A DNA stretch of 64,000 nucleotides from Chara braunii (taxonomy: Eukaryota > Streptophyta > Charophyceae > Charales > Characeae), in the NCBI GenBank assembly GCA_003427395.1, contig BFEA01000263.1, forward strand, positions 1,348,908-1,412,907, written 5' to 3'. Both the position numbers and the translations under genes were made by a program. This document shows, in pieces, positions 43,411 to 54,230 of this stretch; positions within the stretch are counted from its first letter, which is position 1, and each line of letters begins with the position of its first letter. Under the pieces are notes generated by a model. The model ran no database searches, was not told where the DNA came from, and saw nothing but the letters and a program-made list of their open reading frames with translations.

Positions 43411-43950
43411 TTGCGTTCTTTCCTTGGTCTTGCATCATACTATCGAAAGTTTGTGCCCCGATTTTCTATTGTTGCTCGCCCGTTGTCCCAACGAACAAGC
43501 AAGAACGTATCCTACATGTGGCATGCAACATGTGGGACCGCATTTCAAGACTTGAAAGAGGCCTTGGTAAGTTACCGTGTACTCCACATTGCAGATTCCA
43601 AACTCATATTCGTAGTCACTACGGATGCGAACCAATATGGGATTGGTGCAATGTTACAACAAGATGACGACGATGGTTTGCGGCCGCTGTAGTACTTCAA
43701 CAAACACATGCCCAACGAAAAGGTAGCTACTTCCACCTACATGTCGAGCTCTATGTATGGCTTTGGATCACTGGAAACACTATCTTTTGGAACGCCACTT
43801 CAAAGTCTTCTCAGATCATGAGACTTTGAAATGGATCAGGGAATAAACCACCTTGTCCCCTACATTGACTCGGTGGTTCCAAGAGATTGATATTTTCGAT
43901 TTTGAACTAAACACAAAAAGGGTTGTTATAATCGATTTGTTGATGCATTG
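43411..43950 (+). pseudogene. pol: C RNase H
   Basis: SFLGLASYYRKFVPRFSIVA leads into FVVTTDANQYGIGAMLQQ (catalytic TDA kept). A TAG at 43690 (CAG expected) and later frameshifts break the remainder; HFKVFSDHETLKWI-like sequence follows in another frame, then VDALSRHP at about 43940. Confidence 0.75.
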
Positions 43951-45287
43951 TCTCGCCACCCCGAGTATATGACTTGCCTTGTGAACTCCTACGACCTCCG
44001 GAAGAAACTGAAGGAGGAACTCGTAGAGCAAGCTGCCAAGGGCCCGGACCTTAGTCCGATCCTTGAGCAGTTGCGGGCTGACCCCAGCAGTCAGCCTGAT
44101 TTTCACGAATGTGAAGGACTGGTTTTCCGACGCTATGGAAATAATGACCGTTTGTGTGTACCCAACCATGAGCCTCTCCGCACACACTTCTTGGACTTGG
44201 CTCACGGTCGGAGTGAACACTTCCACATGGCAAAGACTTACGGAAACCTATTGAGACAGTTTGATTGGCCTGATATGAAAGGATCTGCTGAAAAGTTTGT
44301 GGCTGAATGTCAAGACAAAAGTCCATGAGGCTGCTTAAACCTCTTCCCATTCCCGATGGTCCCGGAGAGTCTGTCTCTATCGACTTCACGGACATGGGAA
44401 AGATAAGTAAGAAGGGTTATTCGCAAGTGATGGTGATTGTTGATCGCTTTTCTAAATTCCTCAATCTGATTCCATTGCCACCTCATGTCGCAGCTGAAGT
44501 TGTGATCCGTGAGTTCCACAAGAAGTACATTTTGCAGTTCGGAACCTCGAAAACCCTTGTGAGTGGCACCAGAAGTATATTTTGCAGTTCGGGACCCGCG
44601 CTTCATAAGTACTAAATGGAAGGACTTCACGTCCCAACTCCCTGACCTCAAACTGAGCATGACATTTGGCCGACATCCCGAAGCCAACGGTTTGGCTGAC
44701 GAGATCAACCAGACTGTATTCCAACTTCTTTGTGCTTTAATCATTCCGGATCAGGAAATGTGGGATGCGGAGTTGTATTCACTCAAGGGGTTGTACAACA
44801 ATTCCATTCATTCTTCAACTAGCATGACGCCAAACAGGTTGCATTACGATTGGCAGATTCGTAATCCGCTCTCCTACTTATTCCCTGAACAGCCAACTGG
44901 TTTAACACTAGGCAGGCTTTGCTTCAGTGCCAAGCATGATCGCTTGCTCAAAAATGAAATTGCAGTAATGACCAAGCGACAACATGCAATGATCCATCAT
45001 GCGAACAAGAAACGCCAGCCTTCGGATATTAAAGTCAGAATGAATTTTCAGAAGAAGAGGGAGTGTCACGCAAACTTCTCCCTCCCTATTATGGTCCGTG
45101 GGAAGTTCTAGACGTGATTGCCAAGGATGAATTTGGCCCATCATACACAATTGTTGTGCCTCCTCATCTGCGCACATACCCAGTCCTTCATGCATCAAAA
45201 TTGTATATACATCATGATGCTGCGTCCTTTGATTATCATGAAGACATGATTCCTCGTGCAATCAAGGGCGGTCATGAGATCGATTGA
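43948..45287 (+). pseudogene. pol: C integrase
   Basis: The zinc region keeps GRSEHFHMAKTY, but the Cys pair reads ECQDKS: a short deletion removed the second Cys of CX2C and caused a frameshift. The core continues as VSIDFTDMGK (first Asp) and VMVIVDRFSKF. At 44520-44600 a short duplication of AGTA.ATTTTGCAGTTCGG disrupts the second-Asp region. FGRHPEANGLADEINQ follows, where the usual catalytic Glu of GQAE reads Asp (GLAD). The GPWEVLDVIAKDEFGPSYTI module is at 45063-45287. Confidence 0.8.
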
Positions 45288-45540
45288 ATCAAACAAGACG
45301 TAGGGAAGGGACGTAATTGACGGTACCAGATTCATTTTATGTATCACCTATTGGACGATCTCTATTGGATCTCCAAGACGGAACTGCTGCGCAACGCACC
45401 TCGCATTGTTAAAGCCTATGGGCGACAAATAGCCTCTAAAGTTGTACCTAAGATCTCTGCAAAACTCACTTCTACTCAGTACTCACAAAATCTTTTTGCT
45501 TTGTTTGCTTACGATGCGTTTGTCGGGGACTCAGACTGAG
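45288..45540 (+). pseudogene. pol: C integrase C-terminal tail
   Basis: The frame 45339-45539 reads YHLLDDLYWISKTELLRNAP, matching the end of a chromodomain-type tail (W..K.EL..AP). The preceding strand is lost by frameshift. Confidence 0.55.
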
Positions 45541-45743
45541 TTACTCGCTCAAAGGGACCTCGCTCTTAAACCACAAGTACACGGCCCCAACCTTGCAGTC
45601 TGCAACTTGTTGCCACAAGAAAATGAGGCCGAAAAGTCAAATGTTGGGCCCGCCGTTGATAAATTCGATCGGCAGCCCCGTTTTCGTTTCACGCCTCTTG
45701 AAGTGTCAGACCCGCGGCCCAGGTGCCCATGTACTGGTGGTTT

Positions 45744-45756
45744 AAGAGGGGGGTAA
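45744..45756 (+). promoter_or_regulatory. Polypurine tract of C
   Basis: AAGAGGGGGGTAA lies directly before TGTAATGA of the 3' LTR. Confidence 0.75.
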
Positions 45757-47040
45757 TGTAATGAACTGACCAAACACGGACTGAGACACGCAGCTGATTT
45801 CGGAGTTTTGCTCATGGAATGAATGCCTTGCTGAGTTTCCCGCTTGTTACTGAGTTCTCTAAGTCTGTGCATGTGCGCGCTTGCTGGTCTGCATGTCTGT
45901 TTGAGTGCTTGTCGGCTTGAGTGTGTGTGTGACCCGCAAGGGCACTTGTTTGTTCAGTGGGCCCGAAGGGCCGATGCTTACCTGTGGTCGTGACATTGAG
46001 GATTGCGGCGGGGGAAAACACTCAAGTGGCGGGGAAAGAGGCCCGGGACACTTGAAGCAGCGGGAAACACTCAAGTAGCAGGTAGGCCGGTAGCGCACCA
46101 GGTAGAGGTCGATGTGCAAGGTACTCGAGGCCGAGCAAAAGAAGACAAAAGTTGGCAGGCCCAGTAGTTGTAGGCTAGGTCTAGGCGGGTACCAGTCCAA
46201 CCAGTCTGAGTCTAGGGCATGTACGGGCAATATCAGAGTCTGCAGTGATGTTTCCCTCCGAAAGGGAGGACGTACCGGTTGCATGGAGGCTGCGCGGCCT
46301 AGGAAGTCATTCGCCAAGAGGCAAGCAGACCGCTATATCTCCAGGAGGAGCCAGTTGCTCTTCCTCGTTGTCGGTGTGCAAGTTTGGCAACACACTGGTT
46401 GGAGAGCTGGTTGGAGCAGGGCTAGCACACAGCTGCGCTGTTGGGGAAGGAGCAAGGACACGGAGGAGGAAGAAGACCAGGACTAGGAAGGGGAGCACCA
46501 GAGGTACTGACCTGGCTATGGTGGTTGCCATCTTCATCACCTTGGTGGGTGTTGCTGCAGGAAAGCCAGTTGGGGCAGAGCTACACCAAGAAGCTTCGAG
46601 GCAGAGTCAGGCATGGTGGCCTGAGCTAGAGCAGCCATAGCTGCTTTGTCTTGTCCTTTGGACAGTAGGGCGACGCCCTGGTAGTCCGCCATAGCCTCGG
46701 CCTATGAGGAAGAAGGTATAGGGGCGGCTATGGCTATGGTGGACCTCAAGTGATACCTGTAGTAGAAGAGGGACTCAAACATTCTAGATCACCCATTCAA
46801 CATTGTTATTCTTCTTCTTCTTTGAGTATGAGGGGAGAAGATAAGGAGGAGGAGAGTGGTTGGCGAAGAAGAAGAGCATTATCATTGGTCTATGCTGGTG
46901 TACATCATCTTCTTCTTCTTTCTTTCTTATTATTCTTCTCACCCTCTCTCTCCTCTCAAGTTCATTCATTTCTTTTTGCAATTCGACGACATTGTACTTT
47001 CTGATGAATGTGTACTTCGAAATTGGCCAGGATCTTAAAA
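45757..47040 (+). repeat. C 3' LTR
   Basis: Matches the 5' LTR along its length. The terminal CA is AA here, and an extra GCTAGCACACAGCTGC-type insertion lies near 46423. Confidence 0.9.
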
Positions 47041-47647
47041 ATAGCCCCTGTCATCGACATTCAGTCTTGCACTTGCTGCTTGACGCCAGCACGACGCTGA
47101 CACTACGCCGGCATTGTGTGTGACGACGACGCAAGACTATTGCATTGTGCGCTGGTGCCTTTTTGCTCTCGGCGCCAGCTGGGACTTGATTGCTGACGTG
47201 GCCCTTGCCACATTGTCTTCGACACAGATTGGGGTATTGACGAGGAGGGAGATCAAGGCTGTGAGATTGGTTGTGAGAGAGATGGGGAAGCTTTGATGAT
47301 GTCGACAACGGCGCTGCTGAGACGTCTTCATGAGAGATTTGCGCCTACGTGGCACTATGTTGTAATCGGTTCTTGTCAGGCTTGTCTTTGGGATACTATT
47401 TGTTGATGTGGAAGAGGGGAGATGCCTGAAGGAGGAGTGGGATATGAGGGAGATCTATCTTCGATGACATTGATGGATACTTTCTGGTCCACCCGCTTAA
47501 GTCTTATCTCCCTCCTATCAGCTTTGTCCTTTGGCTACGAGACATTATACTTCATATCACATTCATGATTATTAGAGACATTGACAGGCGTCGAGACATA
47601 TTGTATTTCGACATTGAAGAGTTTCCTTCGAGACTGGCTTCATTGCA
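47041..47647 (+). repeat. D 5' LTR, right part
   Basis: It continues the D LTR after element C: CGACATTCAGTCTTGCACTT, GGCGCCAGCTGGGACTTGAT and GCTGACGTGGC, ending TTCATTGCA. Confidence 0.9.
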
Positions 47648-47662
47648 ATTTGGTATCACAGC
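47648..47662 (+). promoter_or_regulatory. D primer-binding site
   Basis: ATTTGGTATCACAGC differs by one base from the iMet-type ATTTGGTATCAGAGC. Confidence 0.8.
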
Positions 47663-48702
47663 ATTACCTCCTTCATCACGATCTGCTGATGCGCGCCATG
47701 TCGTGATACGATAAGTATAGGAGGTGGGTCACGCATCTCTCTCACTTACCTGAAGACAGATGATGACGTGGACCGGCGACATTGCTGATGTGGCGCTTTG
47801 TTGCTGAGGTGGGGATCGGTGACCGGCGAGAGCATCGTTGGTTGAGGCGCTGAAGTGGCGCTGAACGACCGATCAGAGAAAGAGAGAGGTAGAGAACTGT
47901 TGACGTGGCATTGGAAGTGCTGCCTACGTGGCATGGCGTGTGGATGCTGCCGTGACATTCAAAGGGACAGCGGGATATTGTATGACGTGGCACTTACTTG
48001 TGTAGTGACTTACCTGCTGACGTGGCACTTCCAAAGTCGTAGTGGTATCTTCAGTTTGAAGTGGCATACCAGTGACGAACGGGCTTGGCAGATTGTGAGT
48101 TGCTGACGTGGCTACAGTGACTTCCCACTGGATGGCCTAGCTGGCCATTGTCGCTGACGTGGCATACTCCGTGGATGTGCTGCGTTGGCCAGACTGGGAT
48201 GTGACACGTGGCAGGGACTTGCGCTGCCATTTACCGTGAAGATTGGTGGGGATCAACACTTGCACTTGTGTGCGCTGACGGGCGGTACGACATTGGGTAA
48301 CGCCGTAGTGCCACGCGTCAGCCCTTGTGCCTGGACACACAGGCATCTTCAGGGAGACAGCAAGAGGATGAGCAGCTGACACATTGATTGCCCTTGTGTT
48401 GTGATTGGCTGACTCTACTCACCTGTCGTGGGCTATTTTGTGGATGATTGCTACTCACCATTTGTGTTGTTGTCTTGATCGCACTGGTTGTAGCTGTGGT
48501 ATCTGTACAATCTCAAATAGAAACGTCATCACATAGATAAACAACAAAATTAGAAATAGGTAGAATTGAAGTATCTGAATTCTTATTTATTTCTTATTAT
48601 TTCTTTGTCGTGGACATTTGAAATTGAAGTGAGGTTGTGGATTTTTCTATTTTCTTTTTAAGTTTAAAGTGCAGCATACTCACTTGTTAGAACGACTTTT
48701 GT
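47663..48702 (+). other. D leader with ACGTGGC motif cluster
   Basis: A non-coding leader. ACGTGGC occurs at 47903, 47926, 47985, 48020, 48106, 48157 and 48206 (the last as CACGTGGC), usually as GCTGACGTGGCA. Two more are in the LTR (47196 and 47347). Confidence 0.75.
47896..48212 (+). promoter_or_regulatory. Seven ACGTGGC (ABRE/G-box-like) motifs
   Basis: ACGTGGC is the core of plant abscisic-acid response elements bound by bZIP factors. Seven copies in about 310 bp on one strand is far above chance. The motif may equally be a leftover of tandem GCTGACGTGGCA units. Confidence 0.5.
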
Positions 48703-50515
48703 GTGGAACTGTCTGCGTGCGTCCATTCCGAACCGTTTTATTCCCCATCTCTTCTACCCTATCTCCATTACTCTCTTTGCTTACGACGAAGCACCCGTGG
48801 CCAAATTGAAGAAAGACGGCAACTAATGCTGAACCATCTTCGCACATTGCTCCAAAAAATGCACAAAGTTGGCCCCAATGCTGAACAACATGTACGCAGC
48901 CAGTTCGATCTGCAAGCAGCAGAGGACGAACTGACGAAGGTTGAAACCTCTGTTCAGATGTTGGAAGTTAGTGGGGTAGTGCACCAGATCATTGATCGAG
49001 GACGAATGGGCCTCGATCATTTTGTCGCCTAGCAATATGCGAAGATGTCCAAAGGAGAACAGGCCAAAGAAGGGGAGAAGGCGGAATCATCAGGGAAAGA
49101 AGAACTAACCGAAGAAATAATGGATGACACTATCTGACAGTTGCAAGCTGCATTAGAAGCAGAAATGAAAAAGAAAGAAGCCTATCAGAAAGAAAAGAAC
49201 GAAAGAGAAGAAAAGGCAAAAAAAATAGAAGAAATCAAATTAAAATTTCATGTGGAGGGTTTAGAAGTCGACCTGGCGTCAGTCCTGCAAAATATGATGG
49301 CTTACCTTGCCCACGTAGAGATAACAATTGATAACGCCACTGCCGAATTGCAGATGGTGACAAGATTGGTTAAGGGAAAGAACAAGGTGGTGCATAAGGA
49401 GGTGACTAAGAAGGAAGAAGGAAGACCGCTGGAAAGTTAATGAAGGATGCCATGAGGAAGCCAAAACAACCTGAAACATCTGGAAAAGAACCCGAGCCCG
49501 CCAAAGAAGAACCATTGAAGAAAGAACCGGCAAAGAAGGAAGAAGGCAAGAAGTCAAAGCACAAAGAGAAGGTGAAGATGAAATTGTAATTCACCTACAA
49601 CGGCAAGAGAGGTGAGCACCTTCTTCTCTGGATTGCAAAATCCAGACGTATTGTGGTACCGCTCCTGTAAAACTTGAGAGTCAAGTTGCGTTTTCAATTC
49701 CTGTCTGGGTGAAGTTGCGAAAGATTGGGTCCTGTCTGAGGCCAATGCTGCTGGCTTCGAAGATATTGGTGAGTGGTCCAAAACAATGACACTGTGGGAA
49801 TTTCTCCAAAAGATTAAGGAGAGATTCCTCAATAAGATAACTGCCAAGAAGGCATTCGATGAACTCACCACCATAAGCCAAAAGCGTTGGACCACTGTCG
49901 ATGCTTTGTCTAGTGAGGTGGATCGTCTATTGCAGGTACCTGGTCTGAACTTATAGGACAACCAGGTTCTTTACATCTACTCTCGCTCGTTGCTCGAGCC
50001 CATTTGCGGACAACTCGTGGCAAAATCTAAGTCTGGTAAGTACAATTATCGGCAATTCCTCGATCTCGCCCTCTAGAGGGAGCAAATGACTGCACAGGTG
50101 AAGGGAACATCCGCAAGCGTAGTAAAGAGTGGACTGGTAGGCGGGTACAGGAATGGGAAGAGGATCCTGTGGAGGCAAAAGTGACAGGTTCACACCCTCG
50201 TCGTCTTTGATGACGACACGATCGAGAAGTGGCCCCTCGACGAGGCCGAGGGCATCGAGTCAGTAAAGGGTGACGTAGCTGCCATGGTGGCCAACAAGGG
50301 TGGCACCAATCAGGGAGGATATAAGAAGAAGAGACCACGCTCCTTCCCGAAGCATCCTGGCATATCAGTTGGGAGGCCTTGGGAAAAGATGGGCCTGACA
50401 CAGAACGAGTGGCAGAAGATAATGGACAATCGACAGTGCCTAAAGTGTGGCACTGTAGGGCATATCATTGCATGGTGCCCTCTCATTCGTAACCCAAAAG
50501 GGAACAGCCAGTAGG
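48703..50515 (+). pseudogene. gag: D gag with zinc knuckle
   Basis: Frames chain as follows: helical N-terminus (RQLMLNHLRTLLQKMHKVG, QFDLQAAEDELTKVETSV) to TAG 49030; Lys/Glu-rich coiled coil (LQAALEAEMKKKEAYQ) to 49440; then, after a shift, a capsid region (LWEFLQKIKERFLNKITAKK, LSSEVDRLLQVPGLN, TAG 49957, IYSRSLLEPICG) and finally CLKCGTVGHIIAWC, a perfect CX2CX4HX4C, near 50440. Stops fit CAG to TAG and CAA to TAA changes. The start codon is uncertain. Confidence 0.7.
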
Positions 50516-50593
50516 AGTAACGTCTGCTCCTACTGAGTCGGAGGGTTCAGACAAAGGTAAGGCGCCTGAAACCCCTTTCAACCCCTGACTCCC

Positions 50594-50851
50594 ATGGAAG
50601 AGGGTGGATCTTCTTCGGCCCATTGCCCAGAACACCCTGAAACAGTCTTGTGTTTTGTTTCTCTGGGCAATACCCTTGGCGAACTTGGTAGTGAATTGGT
50701 TGCGTTGAGAAGTCTGTGGACTAAGAAAGCGAAGTGTAAGGGTGACCTCGTGATTGTTGACATTCAAATTGCACGCGCAAGTGTGAATGCATTGTTAGAT
50801 CCAGGTTCGACGCTGTCGAGCGTATCGGCTCCCGCCATTTTTGCAAAGCGT
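50594..50851 (+). pseudogene. D protease, N-terminal half, D-P-G motif
   Basis: DIQIARASVNALLDPGSTLS places D-P-G where the family has D-S/T-G. The frame meets HAE-2 after IFAKR at about 50851. The second half is at 55341. Confidence 0.75.
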
Positions 50852-51280
50852 GGGAGCCCTCCCAGCCATGTCACACAGGAGTAAACAAAACAAAAACAGA
50901 GACAACTCGGGGACGACGCAGAATAATCCCGCGAACCGCTGAGACGGTCGCGGTTGCGTCGGCCCTTCGCCGCTCTAGCCGGGTGCGCCAACTATACATC
51001 CCACGGTCCCCTACAACAGGATAGGTTCCCGCAGGGCATAAGCTTTCCTTCCCTAAGGGGTTGTCACCACCCTTAGGGGCGTATCCTTACCGAGCTACTA
51101 ACCAACGTACGAAAACTTTTAGATGCAACTGCAGAGGTAGGTCAGCCGAGGGCGTTTGCTCGTTCGCTGTAGTATAGATATACTTGGTTAACGCCAAGCG
51201 AACCCGAATGTCGTCCGTTCCTAGGGCGATGATCTCCTGGGTACAGAGCAAACGTCGGTCGACTAGGACGGTCTCAACCA
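50852..51280 (+). repeat. Conserved terminal block of HAE-2
   Basis: Ordered matches to the complement of 16621-17005 include GGGA.CCCTCCC, GTCAC.CAGGAGT, GTGCGCCA, ACAGGATAGG, CGAGCTAC, GTACGAAA and CGTCGGTCGACTAGGACG. HAE-2 has about 50 extra bases after CAGGAGT. Confidence 0.8.
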
Positions 51281-51469
51281 AGCGTGAAACCCAACATTAA
51301 TCCTAGTCCCTTTAACACACAATCAAAAGGAAGTTGTAACAACCATACATAGTTACATCTAAAGGAATCGGCCGTAGTTGATAGGACGATATGTCCAATC
51401 TGAAATAATAACTAAAAGAAATCAAATCTTCATTTAATACATTCATTATTACAAGATAAAAATACAATC

Positions 51470-51571
51470 CCACCGACTCAAGTCGAATACCACGACACAA
51501 TAAAACAACCGCCAACAAGGAGTTGGCTTATCGAAAATAACCTTGATGCAGCCGACAAGGTAATCGGCTGC
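51470..51571. repeat. Hairpin cluster in HAE-2 left part
   Basis: CGACT/AGTCG near 51473, GCCAAC/GTTGGC (51511-51527) and GCAGCCGA/TCGGCTGC (51548-51571). The last two share ACAAGG at the loop. Confidence 0.7.
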
Positions 51572-51599
51572 CTTAGTTTTAACTTGATGAAACGCGCTG

Positions 51600-52480
51600 C
51601 CAAAGTTATTCATTCCGCCCTACCGCTGACCTAAAATTAGGAACACACACACGCATCTTCATACTTTCTCTGTCTTCTTGGACGACAGGTTGCTTTGCGG
51701 ATGATTCTTGATCAGGTGCGTTGCTTGAATTGTTGCATGCCTCTCTCTCTAGGAAGTGGTCTAGGGTACTCCTCCTCCTCGCCCTAGCACAGGACTCGGA
51801 TCTCAGAAGTCGGGCCGTCTCCACCGAATCGGCAGAGTACCTTCCCGTAGAACGGTCCACTCTGGGTCGATAACAGGATCGGCTCCTAAAGCAACGAACC
51901 CCCGCTCCAGATGCTTCCTAGAGATAGAAGATGTGTCCACTGCAGGTAACTTTAATATATTTTTCATTTCTCCTAAGTTCAGGGTAACTTAGACGAAACG
52001 AATTCAAGAAAGGTAAAGACTGAGAATCATTTGGATAGGTATAGGCAGATAAGGTCGTTCAGGATAGAAAGAGTCAATCTTAGGAAAAGCTAAGTCCTTT
52101 TAACCTTATCTGCTTTATTTCAATCGCTTTCATTTTACAACACGCACTGAATCAATCTTTTTCGACCTATAAGTCTTTTTGACAAGCAAACAAACTGGAG
52201 GGCAGAAAGAAGACAATATTTTTCATCATCCCATGTAGACGCAATCAACCTCCTTTGCAAGCATTCTTCTACCTACCTGCACAACATGCAAAGACAACAA
52301 GTTCAAGAGAAAGCCAATACAATCCCATACTCAAGTCAGACCTTTCCATTCACATGCATGCCTCACACAACTTTCCTCTACCTTTTCTTTTGAATATTCA
52401 AAACAACAGAGTCAAGCAAAGTGTGGGTTCACACAAGTGTGAAAGGAAATCTGAGTCAATCAACTAACTGACTGTCTGAC
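51600..52480. other. HAE-2 interior, no gene seen
   Basis: Mixed to AT-rich DNA. It includes GTCCACTGCAGGTAA near 51937. Open frames stay short and lack family features. Confidence 0.5.
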
Positions 52481-52980
52481 CTTGAGTGAAGTTGATGTAC
52501 GGCTCACTCAAGAAAACCGTATAAACTCTCGTCTTCAAATGAGAAAACTATCACAACGAGCCGTCAACAAAGTGTTCCACACCACTCTCTACAACGATCG
52601 CCTGCCGCAATACCCTCTCAACACACAATCACCTCCTAATAATTTGACGGCGTCCCAGCGTCGTCGTCACACCAACCGCACCACCACGCTGTTGCCGTCA
52701 ATACCAGAACACGCTGCCACAAAATGTCCCTCACAGTCAAGACAACTCGGGCAGTCTCACGCACCACTGCCGTTAATGTTGCCACCAATCACCACTAGCG
52801 TCACCGCGACACCATCACCAGCGTCAACGCGTTGCCGCCGCGTTATGCGGATAACATAACGCCAACACTAACTCAAAAAAACACGCTGCCACTTCGACGA
52901 CACTTCCCCTGTGTCAATGCCTCGCCGCCGTAAAAAACGGGCAGCGCTTTCGCGCCACCACCCAAAATACACTGCTGTCG

Positions 52981-53088
52981 CCGTGCAAAACGGCCAGAGT
53001 CTCTCCTGCACCGCTTGCCGAAGACCTGTGGCCACCGTGCAAAACGAGCAGAGTCTCCCCTGCACCACTTGCCGAAGACCTGCCACGA
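52981..53088 (+). repeat. 54-bp (18-codon) tandem repeat with CxxC
   Basis: Units 52981-53034 and 53035-53088 read in the frame 52911-53453 as VQNGQSLSCTACRRPVAT and VQNEQSLPCTTCRRPATI. Differences between units are mild in this frame. It could be part of a small captured gene, or chance. Confidence 0.5.
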
Positions 53089-53820
53089 TCAGCAGCACTT
53101 CCCACTGGCACCACACAGCACGGTGGCTATGGCAGCCTCTCCCTTCCCCTCTCACTGCCCCTCAGCACTCCGGCAGCATAATGCTGCTCTCCACTCCACA
53201 TTCAGTCAGAATGTGGGCAGCACCTCAACTGAGTGAGGATGCTGCTGGCCAGCCCTGCTTTTATAGCTGGGCTGGAGTGGTGGGCAGCCACTTGAGGCTC
53301 AGCCAAAAAAACGGGGCTGAGCCTGACCCTCGATTTGAACTTCGATCGAGGGCTGGGAATCTTGATGTTCCACTGGGAACATCAAGTCCCAGGCTTTGGC
53401 AATGCACCCGATCGCCACCCCCGGCCAGGTGCAGCCTTGAAGTGGTTGTATAAAGCCATTCTCAGCAGACTGTTCAAACCAATAGTCTGTTGTCACTTCA
53501 AAGTCTAGATGCTTCTCTGCCCTGCATCTGGACTGAGGTCGTGAACGAATTCGTGACCGTTTTTTTTTTTTCCAACTCTTTTCCTCCCCTCTTTCCTTCT
53601 TTTCTTTTCTTCTCCCCTTTTTTGTTTTCCTTTGTCTTTTGCACCCTCGTTTCTCTGTGCAGGGGGCAACTCGCCGTTCGAAACGAACGGCCGCCCCTCA
53701 CAGAGTTAAACTAGAGTCAAACTCAGTTGGGGCTTCTCCCGTACCTGGGCACCTATGGCGCCAGGTACGGCGTCATTCTGCAGCCCGTTGCCGAGTCAAA
53801 TGGGCGTAGAATGACGCCTC

Positions 53821-54135
53821 CATAAATAAGGGGGGGGGGAACCTAAAAAAACCTAAAGAAAAAAACTCAAAGAGAAAAAAACGACGTGAAACTCACCTTT
53901 CGACCGAGGTCCCAGTAGCAAAAAGGATAGGATCGAGCTCCTGAATCTGGATGTGTTTTACCCACAGATGAAGAAAAGCAGTTCAATCTTGACTTCCTGC
54001 ACATCTCCATGACCTCGGCCAGATTCAGGCATTCGATCCGATCCACTTCGCAAGTGAGAGCACACACCTCAGCTGCCCTATGAAAACGGGCAGCACACCT
54101 GCTTCATCAGGGCAGATGCCCTGTCAATTCAACAC
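53821..54135. other. Purine-rich stretch within HAE-2
   Basis: G-run and A-rich DNA, then a mixed sequence up to a gap. No gene is seen. Confidence 0.4.
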
Positions 54136-54230
54136 NNNNNNNNNNNNNNNNNNNNNNNNNNNNNNNNNNNNNNNNNNNNNNNNNNNNNNNNNNNNNNNNN
54201 NNNNNNNNNNNNNNNNNNNNNNNNNNNNNN
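54136..54230. other. Assembly gap of 95 N
   Basis: Lies inside HAE-2, so part of the array may be missing. Confidence 0.95.

Larger units (their letters stand above)
36355..47040 (+). mobile_element. Element C, Ty3/gypsy retrotransposon inside D's 5' LTR
   Basis: LTRs at 36355-37647 and 45757-47040 begin TGTAATGA and are very similar throughout. A mutated iMet primer site, gag, protease, RT, RNase H, integrase and a polypurine tract (AAGAGGGGGGTAA) lie between. The target was D LTR sequence GACCCAGCCCTTGTC, seen intact at 58854. Here it reads GACTCAGC on the left and ATAGCCCCTGTC on the right. Reading frames are broken, but less than D's, in line with C being younger. Confidence 0.9.

Noticed and set aside
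51087-51281. Open frames on the minus strand inside the HAE-2 terminal block
   Set aside because: The matching HAE-1 block does not keep the same reading frame, so the conservation is at DNA level.
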